Source of the DNA: Gymnorhina tibicen
Lineage: Eukaryota > Chordata > Aves > Passeriformes > Artamidae
Reading direction: 5' to 3'
NCBI GenBank assembly: GCA_013399875.1
Contig: VXAZ01000263.1
Coordinates: forward strand, 1,262-65,261
Length of the DNA stretch: 64,000 nucleotides
Shown here in pieces: positions 1 through 9,800 of the stretch (position 1 is its first letter; each line of letters starts with the position of its first letter). Position numbers and translations under genes: made by a program. Below the pieces are notes generated by a model. That model was not told the origin of the DNA and made no database searches. It saw only the letters and a list, made by a program, of their open reading frames with translations.

Positions 1-296
1 GCATGTCTAGGGTCATCGGAGGGCAACTGCATATTCTGTAGTGCAGTCTTGTCAGCCAGCTTCCTCCAGTTACTTTCAAAAACTGCAAATTGTGCAGGTT
101 GAAAGAAGACTTGACCTAAATGCTTAATATCAAATGGGGCAAGAAAATCAGTGTTCAGCACCCTAATAATTTGCATAACCTCGGGAGAACCGAGTCCATA
201 TTGTGCCACCTTAGATTGTAAATCCTGCACCACTCTCCATGCAAGGTTCTCATGTTTATCAGGCTGACCTGAATTTGGGAGAGATTTGTGCACGGG
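1..296 (-). other. N-terminal capsid domain of the broken gag
   Basis: About 98 codons are open to the window edge. The domain starts at a Pro codon (294-296) inside an Ala-Phe-Pro-Val context, fitting the N-terminal proline of mature retroviral capsids. The motif YGLGSPEVMQIIRVLNTDF and the later QPAQFAVFESNW fit the helical pattern of an alpharetroviral Gag p24 N-terminal domain, including a short P-A-x-(F/Y)-A segment. The major homology region and zinc knuckles would lie outside the window. This is the best-preserved part of the element, with no stop in view. Confidence 0.7.
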
Positions 297-1962
297 GAAA
301 GCTTGTACATCCCCTTGCAGTGTGTTACTATCGCTTTGATCTACTGGCACAGCCTCTTGAGGTGTTACAGCAGTCTCCCGACCCTGCACAGATGCCCCTA
401 CCACATCTGGCATTTCCACCCTTTCCAGGAGATCCCAGTCCCCCGTTTCCAGAGCCCATATCTTAACTAACTCCCAGAAACGTCAGAAGTTTCTAGGACA
501 CACTGTTACCGTGCACTCTGGAAGCATCTGAGGGCGGGCCTGGAGCAGTTGTTTCTTCTGACATCCGGCCACCGCAGCCTTCCATCCTGGGGCAGATGCG
601 TCTTCTAAATCACTGTCCGAATGGTCAGACATAGGCTTCCCTGAGGAGCCCAGCACAAACGCGGGAAATGGGTGGAATACGGACGGTGAGCCAGAGGGAG
701 GTGCAGTGGCATCTGCCGGAGCGGGCTGCTCAGGGGACAGCGAGGCAGCTGCCTGTTGCAGCACAACTCAGGGTGTCGCAGGCTGAGCTGGTGTAGCCTC
801 TGCTGGAGCCTCCTCCGCTGCCGGCTTAGCTGTTACCTGCCCTGCTATTGGTGCCAGGGCTTCCCCTGCCACCGGAGCAGCTGCTGGAGCCGCCCCCAGC
901 ACCAGGCGAGGTACCATAGGAGCAGCTGCTGCCAGCCCTGTGGCCCCTGCCACCGCCAGAATGATTCCTTTCGCCGCTTCAGTTCCAGCCGGAGCAGCTG
1001 CCTGCACTTCTGCCTCTGGAGCTGCCTGGATTGGCGCTTCCAGCTCGGGCCGCCGCAGCACGGCCCCGCCAGCAGCTGCCTGCAGAAATGCTTCAGGCAG
1101 ACCAGCTAGCTGCTGCGAAATCTCCAGAAGCACCGGGACCAGCTGTGGCACAACTTGCAGTACCGTCAGCTGCTGTTTTAAAAGATCTATGACCGTAGGA
1201 TCAGCCCGGGCCAGTGAGCACCCACGTACGGAGGCTGGCACGGAGCCGCCAGGCTTCTGCGCAAAAAATCCAGGTGCTACCGGCGCACGCCCAGGAAAAT
1301 CAGGGTTATCCACAGAACCCCAGGTTACGGGTACACTGGGCTACAGAACCGGGGGAGCAGTGGCAGTGATCGGCAGTGACATACGGGCCAGAGCCACCAG
1401 CGCGGAGAGGGCTGGGGCTGCCTGGGCGGGGTGTGAGGTACACTCCATGCCATCCTGCTGTTTAAGCATTGCAGTGAGTTGTTCCGCGGGCGTAGGGTAC
1501 TTGGGAGGTACGTAGTCATGCGGCACAGCGTACCTCCTCTGGACTGGCACCACGATCAGCACCTTGTGCTGTGGGGCCGGTGACGGCCCCGCGGTGCGGT
1601 CACCGTCAGACAGTACAAGTAGATCTGGTCTGTCAGAGGCATCTGCCTCAGAACCCTCTGAAGCTGGTGGGTTCCCTTCGCCTCTGCGTCCAGTTCTTGT
1701 AATAAATCAAATAATTTTCTCCAGGTGGGAATCAACTCCACCATGGCCACATCCCCGTAAAATGCCTCGTACCAGAGCTTGCTACCCAGCTGCCGCCACG
1801 TGTCTGGATCAAAGGTGGAGTCCGTATCTGTGGAGAAGCCATTCGCCCCCACACAAGATAAAATATTACATAAGGCTTCCTCCAAAACCGCGGTCCCCGT
1901 AACGGCCAAGCTCCTTGCCAGGCCGACAGCACTGAGCATTCTTTCGAGCCATTCTGCCCCAT
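1..1962 (-). pseudogene. gag: Endogenous retroviral gag, broken, 3' part outside the window
   Basis: Gag is the structural polyprotein of the virion. The likely start is at 1962, where a short frame begins Met-Gly-Gln-Asn-Gly-Ser-Lys, an N-myristoylation-type start. Matrix-like sequence then continues in another frame (about 1940-1680), followed by a further frame change near 1690-1670. From there to position 1 a single frame runs, interrupted by TAG at 1341-1343 and TGA at 768-770 and 483-485. That frame holds a PPKY motif (1497-1508) fitting the PPxY late-budding consensus, an Ala/Pro-rich stretch with a leucine-rich helix-like segment, and a capsid start near 296. An alternative ATG at 2053 gives a longer frame, but only about 23 nt after the primer site, so 1962 is preferred. 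The two TGA stops could come from CpG decay. Confidence 0.78.
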
Positions 1963-2076
1963 CCTGGCTATGTCCTTCCAACACCCCAGGCCGGGGTGGA
2001 GGGGAGGGCGGGGGCGAGGGGGAAGAGAGAGAGCATGTACCTCTCAGCAGCATGGCTTGGGTCGTTGCGTGTTTGA

Positions 2077-2095
2077 ATCACGTCGGGGATCACCA
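2077..2095 (-). other. Primer-binding site, tRNA-Trp type
   Basis: The minus strand reads TGGTGATCCCCGACGTGAT two bases after the LTR end. Apart from one extra T after TGGTGA, it matches the 18-nt complement of the tRNA-Trp 3' end used to prime reverse transcription by avian alpharetroviruses. The extra base is either a post-insertion change or a lineage variant. Confidence 0.8.
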
Positions 2096-2097
2096 GA

Positions 2098-2344
2098 TGC
2101 AGTTGTATACCAGGGACGAAGAAATGAAGCCACTTGTATCCAGCAAGAAAGTGCAGTCTTTAATTAAATAATTGCTCACTTATATGTGTAATCACATAAG
2201 GAGATTGGTCAGTGATCACCCACCCCTTAGGGTGATTGGCTAAGGTCTTACAACACCCATTTCAATAACATTTCAGCAGTGTATCATAAACAGAACTTAG
2301 ACAAACACCAGGTGTTCAGATAATTATACAAACCCCGGGGCACA
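2098..2344 (-). repeat. 5' LTR of the provirus
   Basis: The inner edge is well placed: the minus strand reads ...ACAACTGCA, then two bases, then the primer-binding site. Going upstream there are R/U5 of about 60 bp, an ATTAAA poly(A) signal (2159-2164), a TATA-like box (about 2179-2186) and two CCAAT motifs (around 2203 and 2235). The outer edge at 2344 is only the best TG dinucleotide at a plausible LTR length (about 247 bp). 2255 is an alternative that would give an unusually short LTR. Confidence 0.65.
2159..2186 (-). promoter_or_regulatory. LTR core promoter and poly(A) signal
   Basis: The minus strand reads a TATAAG box, about 15 bases, then ATTAAA immediately before the predicted start of R. 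Having the poly(A) signal at the U3/R border only a short distance after the TATA box is the alpharetroviral arrangement. In many other retroviruses the signal lies within R. Confidence 0.6.
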
Positions 2345-4424
2345 GCACTAGTGGCTGGTGTCTGACTGTGCTTCATGCCACTGATCACAACCGTTTGAGC
2401 CTCACAATTCAACTAGTTTTAGGAAGGATGGTCAGACATCACTCTCCCCTTTGTACATTTGACAACTCCAATCATCTCTTTGTTCTTTTTATGTTTGGAA
2501 ATGGTTTCCAGAATTATTTCCTACCTTATTATCACCTTTCAGGGACAGAGATGAGGCTGACTGCTCTGTAGATCCCTGGATCCTCATCCTTGTAATTCAT
2601 GAGGACATAAGGGATACCTGCATTCTTCAGCCCTCAGGAATCTCACCAAACTGCCACGACTTTTCAAAGATTTTTCCAAGACTGAGTGTGGCCTCACAAT
2701 GACATTGGACCACACCCTCAGTACTCATGGGTGCATTTTCTCAACTCCTATGTACTTATGTATGTCCAGGATGTTTAAATGTTCCCTAACCTGATCTTCC
2801 TTCAGCAAGAGTAGTCTTCCTTGCTCCAGACTTCCTCGATGGTTTCTATAGCTTGGGATTCCTGAAGGCAAGACAAACAAAACATTGAATACCTCAATAT
2901 TTTCATGTTCTTTGTCAAAAGGCCCTTTCCCATTCAGCACTGGGATATGTTTTCTCTACTTTTTATTTTGCTGCTGATCTACTGGTAGAAGCCTTTCTTG
3001 TTGCCCTTCCTGTCCTTCATCAGATTCAATTCCAGGTGGACTTCAACATTCCTTACCCAATCCCTGCATATTTGGACACCGGCTCTACATTGTTCTCAAG
3101 GTCACCTGTCCCTGCTTATACTTTATATACTCTGAAATGCTGCTTATCATCATATCTTAAGGAATAGTGATAAGATTTAAAAATATTTAGGCAACTTCAC
3201 TGGGCAGTTTCCTTAGCCACTTGGGATGGGATTCACTCCATCCAGTTTTAATGACCAGAAAGACACAAATCTAGTCTTAAATAATCCTCCCCTGAAATTA
3301 AACTTCAAGTGATGAATAATCTCGTGGAGATGACCATCTCTCCTGACTGAGTACAGAAGCTCTGACTATTTATATACAGTCTAATTTTAGTCTAATTTTC
3401 AGGTGACTAAAACAAGTTCCATGCCTCAAACTCCACTGTCCCTTACTGAGCGGTCAGTAAAACAGTAAGTATATTTGTGTTTATGTGTGTGTGCACTACC
3501 ATGTACAGGAACTGGAAAACCAAACTCCAAAGTCTTTACTTCTGTAAACTTTGAAAAAGTAAGACTGCAGCCACAGTACACTGCTGTACTAGAGATGGAT
3601 TCATATACAGAGTTCTTCTGTTTCTTCTTAAACAGAAAAACATGACATTTCATAAAACTGCAACCATCTGCTGTACAGGAGTAATTTCTGCTTAGTAGCG
3701 GTGAAGAATACAGAATATTGAAGCCAGTGAAAATGACGACAGACAGGCTTGCTGTCCATGGACTTAGATATTTCAAACTTCTTGGAAGTAAGGTTGCTGT
3801 ATCTGCAGACTTCAGCTGGCTTAACATTTGAAGTTCTTGCAGTATAAAAAGCTGAGTGCTGTGTCTTCAGGTTTTTTTGCCCTTCATTTGCAACCCACTT
3901 TCCTAGGTCAAGAAAAGCTCTGATAGAAATACAGCTACACAGCTACACAAGAATGTTGCAGGCAAAGCTGGTTTAACTCTGGAAACAGGTGTGAGAGTCT
4001 TCAGCGAATGCATTACTGGAATAGGCAGAATTTGCTGGCAGCTCCATGGCTTTGAGAAGCTTGTGTCAAAGTGACTTCAGAAGGTCGAGCTGAATCAGAT
4101 GCAGAGCTCAGATACTATTTGGGTTTCAGCATCCACACCTCTCCGCTTCACCTCTGGTATAGATAAATATATTTTTTGTATCAGAAGGCCAGGGAACCAC
4201 TTGTCACAGGGTTTCAGAAGTAACATTTAAATATTTTAGGATTTAGTTATGTAAAAGTCAGCAGGAGACTGGGAAAAAGCCCCATCACTGGACAGTGCTC
4301 AGGATTGAGTCCAATCTTAAACTGGTGAAGGTTTGCTTAACTGCTACCCAAGGGATAAAACATTTTTTATTGTTAAATGAAATTATCATGTTTCTTTCTT
4401 TGATATAAAGTTTGAATAACATGT
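2345..4424. other. Unassigned stretch between provirus and ERVL LTR
   Basis: AT-rich sequence with only short scattered frames. Part of the left end (2345 to about 2600) could still belong to the provirus LTR, since its outer edge is not fixed. The minus-strand frame at 3426-3827 (133 aa) has no recognisable motif and is treated as chance. No RNA gene was seen. Confidence 0.5.
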
Positions 4425-4499
4425 TGTCCTGGGTTACAATGTATTCTATTACCATGAGCTGTTGAGACCAGGTGTAGCAATGTTCCTTGCCTCCTCCCT

Positions 4500-4679
4500 C
4501 TGGACTATCTCCTGTTAATGGGCCCAACAATGCCTTGCTGTATGACTCAGAGATAACCTGCACCTGGACTATCTCCTGTTAATGGGCCCATCAGTGCCTT
4601 GCTGTATGACTCAGAGGTAACCCGAACCTGGGCTATCTCCTGTTAATGGGCCCATCAATGCCTTGCCCTATGACTGACC
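4500..4679 (+). repeat. 64-bp tandem repeat in LTR U3, about 2.8 copies
   Basis: The copies run 4500-4563, 4564-4627 and a partial one at 4628-4679. Each starts CTGG(A/G)CTATCTCCTGTTAAT and contains GGGCCCA. Copies 1 and 2 differ at about six of 64 positions. Copies 1 and 2 carry a perfect TGACTCA (AP-1/TRE consensus); copy 3 has TGACTGA. Direct repeats in U3 commonly act as enhancers, so this is a likely former LTR enhancer. Confidence 0.9.
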
Positions 4680-5021
4680 ATCCCACTGTGAGATGCTCCG
4701 CCCAGGGGGGAAGGAACCAAGCATTCCCACCAGGATAAAAATCTGGGGCCTGGAAGAGCAGAGGCAGACTTACCTACTGGGACCCCAGAGGACAAGATCT
4801 ACACCGCTGGATTTTCTGAGGAAGACCAGACCCTCCTACAACACTGCTGGACCTTCAGAGGAAGACCAGACCTTTCAACAGAACCATCACTCCAGGAGGA
4901 CCGCAGTCACCATCTCATTGGACTGTTACCAACCCCCCCGATTATCAGGGGGTCAGGTTTGTGCTCTGACCTTGTAGGTGGGTTGTTTTTTTTGCGCTAC
5001 TGCATTTATTTTATTTTTCCT

Positions 5022-5027
5022 ATTAAA
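5022..5027 (+). terminator. LTR poly(A) signal ATTAAA
   Basis: ATTAAA lies about 50 bp before the LTR 3' end, after a T-rich stretch. It is the expected polyadenylation hexamer for this LTR. Confidence 0.6.
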
Positions 5028-5770
5028 CTGTATTTCTGACTTGGACTCTCTCACTAGTTTGCTTTTCAAACTAGCACACATATAGCTGAAACAAAAATGT
5101 TATCAGTAGCGATTAAGTTATAATGAAACCACAGTGAATAAAACTTTTTTCATATGTGTCTGTCTGGATGTGAGGAGTAAGATGCTTTGAAAATCCCAGG
5201 GCTTAGCATGAGCACAAGCGATCTGCATAGAAAATTAAGTATTTTCATTACCTATTGATTTTTGTTCTCTAAGGGCCATTAATGCTGTACATTTGGACAG
5301 TACAGGATGGTGCCCATAATTTAAACAACCCAAGAACTTTCCTGAATAATCTCAATTCGTCCAATTTGTTCTCTCTTGGTTTGAACTGCGGGTATAACAA
5401 CAGCCTTCAAAGCCCACTGTTAAGTGCTAACATAAAGCCTTGAAGCTTTAGATTGTCTCTTCCAGATATTTTAAATGTGTGAGCTTGACAAAGATCTTAA
5501 TGGAGCAGGGATTTTGCATTTGCCACATTCTCCTGTCTGCGAAGGCAGATAACACAGAAGTACAGCTTGAGCACCAGGCAGGTCACAGCCGATTTCAGAG
5601 GAAATTGTAAAAAATGATGCCTTTAGCTTATCATTCCCCACAGGCTGTTGTGCTGTGCTGCTGCTGTTCAGGTCTCAAGGTCTGTGAAGGCATGACACTG
5701 CTGTGGTGACAGCCCATCATCGTGGTACGAGTGTTCAGCAGCAGAACTCACACCTGCTGCAGTGATGCCT

Positions 5771-5791
5771 CTCCTGAGCTGAACTCAGGAG
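5771..5791. other. Perfect 8-bp hairpin
   Basis: CTCCTGAG, a 5-base loop (CTGAA), then CTCAGGAG form a perfect inverted repeat in the GC-richer patch. The stem is too short for a microRNA precursor, and no function is assigned. Confidence 0.6.
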
Positions 5792-6869
5792 CCCAGAGCA
5801 GGAGCTGCAGCCCAGTGCCGCTCTCAGCACCGCATCAGGCAGGCCGGGGCTGAACACGGGCTGGCAGCTGGCCTGAGGCAGAGCCGTGAGGTCAGCTCAG
5901 TGACCCAGCCTTGCCAGAAGGCCTCCGACCCTCATTTCAGGCTGTGGGGAACAGTGGCCAGTAAGGAATGCTGGGATCCAGTTCAGGCTCTAAAGTGACC
6001 ATCCTTCCCAGCCTTCCCAGCCATGAGAGGAGAGAGGCAGGCTCCTGGGGGAGACCTGGGGCAGAAGCATAGCTAAATGCCCGAGGAGAAGCTTTCCTCT
6101 CCTCACTCACATCAGAGTGCTGACACAGACTGCATTGCTGACACAGCACCTTGGCTTGGTGAGCAAAGTTAAGCTTGCACCCCGTTCAAGACCTCGGGCA
6201 GGTCTGCAGAGCAATTCATTAACGCACTCAAGTTTCAGAAATGCACTTGGAAACATCTGTTTTCCTATAGTCAAGCAAGACAAGAAAGAAGAGTTGAATT
6301 TTCAGGGATTTTGTACAAAAGGACACAGAACTGAGGCACTGAAAGTGACATTTAGATAAAATGCCAAGCAGGCATGTAACCCTGAGAGCTGCTTTTCCCC
6401 ATCTCTAATTGGGTGTTAATGCTCAAATCCACACCTGTGTTTTACAGTCACCGCTTCATGCAATTACTTTTTTACATAGGAGCACAGAGTGAAAGGTGAC
6501 CTCTTGCTGTGGAGCACTTCAGGACCCCTGCATTTCTGTACACTGCACATCTCCAGCTGGCTTTCCAACTAGCAGTAGCTTTGGATCTGATCTGGGGGGT
6601 TTGCTGCTCCCAGGGGACATTTTTGGAAGCAGCAGGGTTTGACCTACAACTGGGCATTTCATGCCCATAGCTTGGCCTCTGAAAATTAAAGACTGAAAAG
6701 CTGAGCTCCTGCCATCTCCTTTCATAAACTCCCTTTTCAATTCCCATTCAGTGAGCTCAGCACTTCTTGAAAACTAAGATGTGATAAATATTCTGTAGCA
6801 CAAAAGCTGAATTTGAAATATCAGGAGGCTGTCCAGATACTTGGAAACAAATCCTATATATACACTAAC

Positions 6870-6888
6870 ATATATATATATATATATA
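6870..6888. repeat. (TA)n microsatellite
   Basis: An uninterrupted run of about nine TA units, with a shorter TATATATA run just upstream at about 6855-6862. Confidence 0.95.
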
Positions 6889-9800
6889 CTAAAGTACATT
6901 AATTCCAATATTAGGTAACACCTTTCAGTGATCCCAGAACATCTACCCATCACTATGCCTATGCTTATAGCAGTTCAGGGAGGCAATTTAATAGGTCAGA
7001 CAGATCGTGTGTACTGATACATGCTCTGTGGAATACAACAGTAAAAAAAATATGTAGGCACACAAGCTTATACACAAAAAGGGAAGGACATCAAAGATGA
7101 CAGCTAAAAGCAGTAGGATAAAATGTCACTCACATACATGCTACCTACTATTTTACACTGTCCTGCTCACTGCTTGTCGTTTCTCCCTTTTTCATTTCAC
7201 ACTGTGAAAATTATGGCTCCTTACACTAGATTTCTAATGAATTAACCTGGGATCCAGATTATAAGCAATATCCAATACACATTGTTGCTGAAGTTCACCT
7301 CCACAGCCCTGGCACCCACTTAATACATTACCCCTAGCGTAACTTAAATCTGCTCTAAATTAAGCTGGCTGGGCAAGTTTGGGAAAAAAAGTAATTCCCT
7401 ACAGTAGACAAAACCAAAACATTGCTGCTGGCTAAGCCACCCACATACCCTTTTTTCAAAGAAATTGTTTGCCCTGATGTCTTCTCTGAAGCCACCAAGA
7501 AACAGTTTATTTAAATTTCCTAACTATGTTTCCTTTGGGAGCATCATGGCATCTTATATTGTACATAGGCACCTTCTGCACTGGGATATAATTCACCCCA
7601 TGCATTCTCCCCACTTCTCCCGCCCATGCTGCAGGGGAATCATCATGCAGGGACACAGCTTTGGCAGGTGGCATTGCACCTCGAGCTCTGCAGGCTGAGG
7701 TCCCGTCCTTACACCTGGCCACATTTCCCTCTGTGCTGACGTGTACATCTGCAAAGGAAGAAAAGGAAAACTTTCCATTCTTGAGTTTCGCTGCATATCT
7801 GCCTTAAAGTGATCTAAAGGAGTGGACATCATGTCCTTCATAAGAATTAAAACAAAATAAAGTTACAGTCTTCTACTTGTTGGGTTTTTGGGGGTTTTTT
7901 TCCTGTTTAATAATTCAGGAATATTAGTATTTATCTTCCTTATGCTTCTTCAGTTCCCCTTAGATTGGCAGTTCCTCCATCCTTGCATTAAAGGTCAGGA
8001 TGGAAATCATTCTCTCTAAGGTATTTCTTCCTACAGAGGTTAATTAAAAAAGAACAAGGGCCAGATACTCCACTGCCTTCTGTTTTGCATAGTCATTTGC
8101 AGGCTTGGATCCATTCATAACTCACATAGGGGTTCACAGCTCCTCAGACACCCTCCAGCATGGACCACCAGGCTGCATAAATATATGGGGCAGGACAGAA
8201 GACAACTACTGAAGCAGTGCTTAAATACTTAAAGATCACCTGTAGCTGCCTGATTGACACAAGGGTGTTGGCAGGCAGCCTGATCACTGAAGCAGCTCAG
8301 AGGAAGAGGGCATATGAGCTCAGCAGGGGATTTCAACTTTTGGGATTCTTAGCTCTTGTAAATTCATTTCACTGAGGAAAGGAACTGTGACTTTAAACTG
8401 CTCCTCCACAATGACACAACCTACTTCTTCTCAATCTACCCCTAAATTTACTAGGTAGAGCAAGAAAACACTACCTGCTCAGAATTCCTGTCTCGTTTCG
8501 TATCAGTGCTAGCATATCATGAAAGTTTAAATGACCATACAGTTGAGTGGCAATGGAGAATCAAAATAAAACCAATTTCACCTCTCATGTTAATTTGATT
8601 TCACTTGCATGCTTTCTCTGTCATTCTTCCACTTCTCCAGTCATCCATAGACTTTCAAGTGAAACAAGACATGAATTTTAAATGCAAGATGCACATAGGA
8701 ACAAAAAAACCAGAACAAAACACCACTACTTTAAAGAAGGAATATAAAGGAGGCAAAGGCCTGGGCTGGACAACATTTTCCACAAACTGCCTTTGCTAGA
8801 AAAGTGGATTGTCAAATAACTTAAATATTTCCACAGTCAAGAGCCTAAAAGTCAAAATATTTTTCTTTAAAAATCTTTCCTGATATATCAAGCATATTGT
8901 AGTTTGTTAGTTCATATCCTCATTTTTCTGAGTTAACTGTGATGCACTCTAATTCTCATCATTACTAATGTGAAAATCACCCTGGAAGCTGTAGACTGAC
9001 CAGGGAATCCAGTTGAGAGAAGGCAAAGGAAGAGGATATACCCAGGAATACAGCACCCAAAGCGTTCTGATACTTTTTTCAAAGAGATCTGAAAAAAACC
9101 CACATTGAAATAACAAAGGTCTAGGACATGAGTGTTCCCTTTCTCCTGTGGGTGTCTGTTTCTCCCACTGCCTCAGAAGTACTATGTGTTCCTCAGCAGT
9201 GCTCTGCAGAAAGCTCTTTAGAAATCCTACTGATTTAGCAGGAGCTGCAATCAGTAATGGCACATTTTTCCATCTTTGTGAGTGAGCAATGGACAGCAGT
9301 AGAAGTGGGGATGTGATTCTATTCTCGGTATTGTTCTCACTGACTCATCACTTTACATCTGCTATAAAGCTCAGGGAATTTCTCAAAGAGGTAATGCAAG
9401 GATTGGCTAATTTTATAAACTGCTTTATGACCACTATTACCTAGGTCCTACAGAAACTGCACATAAAAGAGCTCAACCTTGAATGGAAGGTGAGGTAAAA
9501 GCATAAAATATGAGAGCTACAAGAGGAAAAGCTGTTAATAAAATGAATCTTATAATCACATCTCTGCCACCACACAGTTATTCATAGTCTTCATTTCTCT
9601 GGGTGAGATTCTGTATCTCTTACTTCTGCTGGACAGCAAACAGAGCTACACTGGGAAGCATAACTTCCTGGGAAAGCTGAGGCTCACTGTGAGAGTATCA
9701 AGAGTCAGTGCCCTAAGAAGAGACTTCTTTGTCATGATGAAAGAGTACCTTGTTTTCTCTGAGAGCAAGATGCATTCTAGAGTGGAGTAGAAGCCTAATC

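Larger units (their letters stand above)
1..2344 (-). mobile_element. 5' part of an alpharetrovirus-like endogenous provirus, truncated by the window edge
   Basis: Read on the minus strand, the order is LTR, primer-binding site, short leader, then gag (matrix, PPxY motif, Ala/Pro-rich spacer, start of capsid). Any remaining gag, pro, pol, env and the 3' LTR would lie left of position 1. The primer site matches the tRNA-Trp type used by avian alpharetroviruses. The poly(A) signal sits directly before R, also as in that group. Gag has at least three in-frame stops and probably two frameshifts, so this copy cannot make a full Gag. The outer LTR edge is uncertain because the partner LTR and the target-site duplication are not in view. 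A more general class II (ERVK-like) avian lineage remains possible. Confidence 0.82.
4425..5078 (+). repeat. Solo LTR, avian ERVL type
   Basis: The element begins TGTCCTGGGTTAC and ends CTAGCACA, so it has TG...CA termini. The flanks CATGT (4420-4424) and CATAT (5079-5083) look like a 5-bp target-site duplication with one change, the size expected for ERVL. Inside are a 64-bp tandem repeat in U3, a TATA-like box near 4733, and an ATTAAA poly(A) signal at 5022-5027 in the context CCTATTAAACTG, which I recognise from avian ERVL LTRs. No internal viral sequence flanks it, so it is a solo LTR. The exact subfamily needs a repeat library. Confidence 0.75.

Noticed and set aside
940..1515. Plus-strand frame of 191 aa
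   Set aside because: It is the shadow of the Ala/Pro-rich gag spacer on the other strand: GC-rich codons leave the antisense frame open.
2110..2120. CCAGGGACGAA shared with 43376-43386 in the other minus-strand LTR
   Set aside because: In one LTR it lies after the poly(A) signal, in the other before it, so positions do not correspond. Eleven bases can match by chance.
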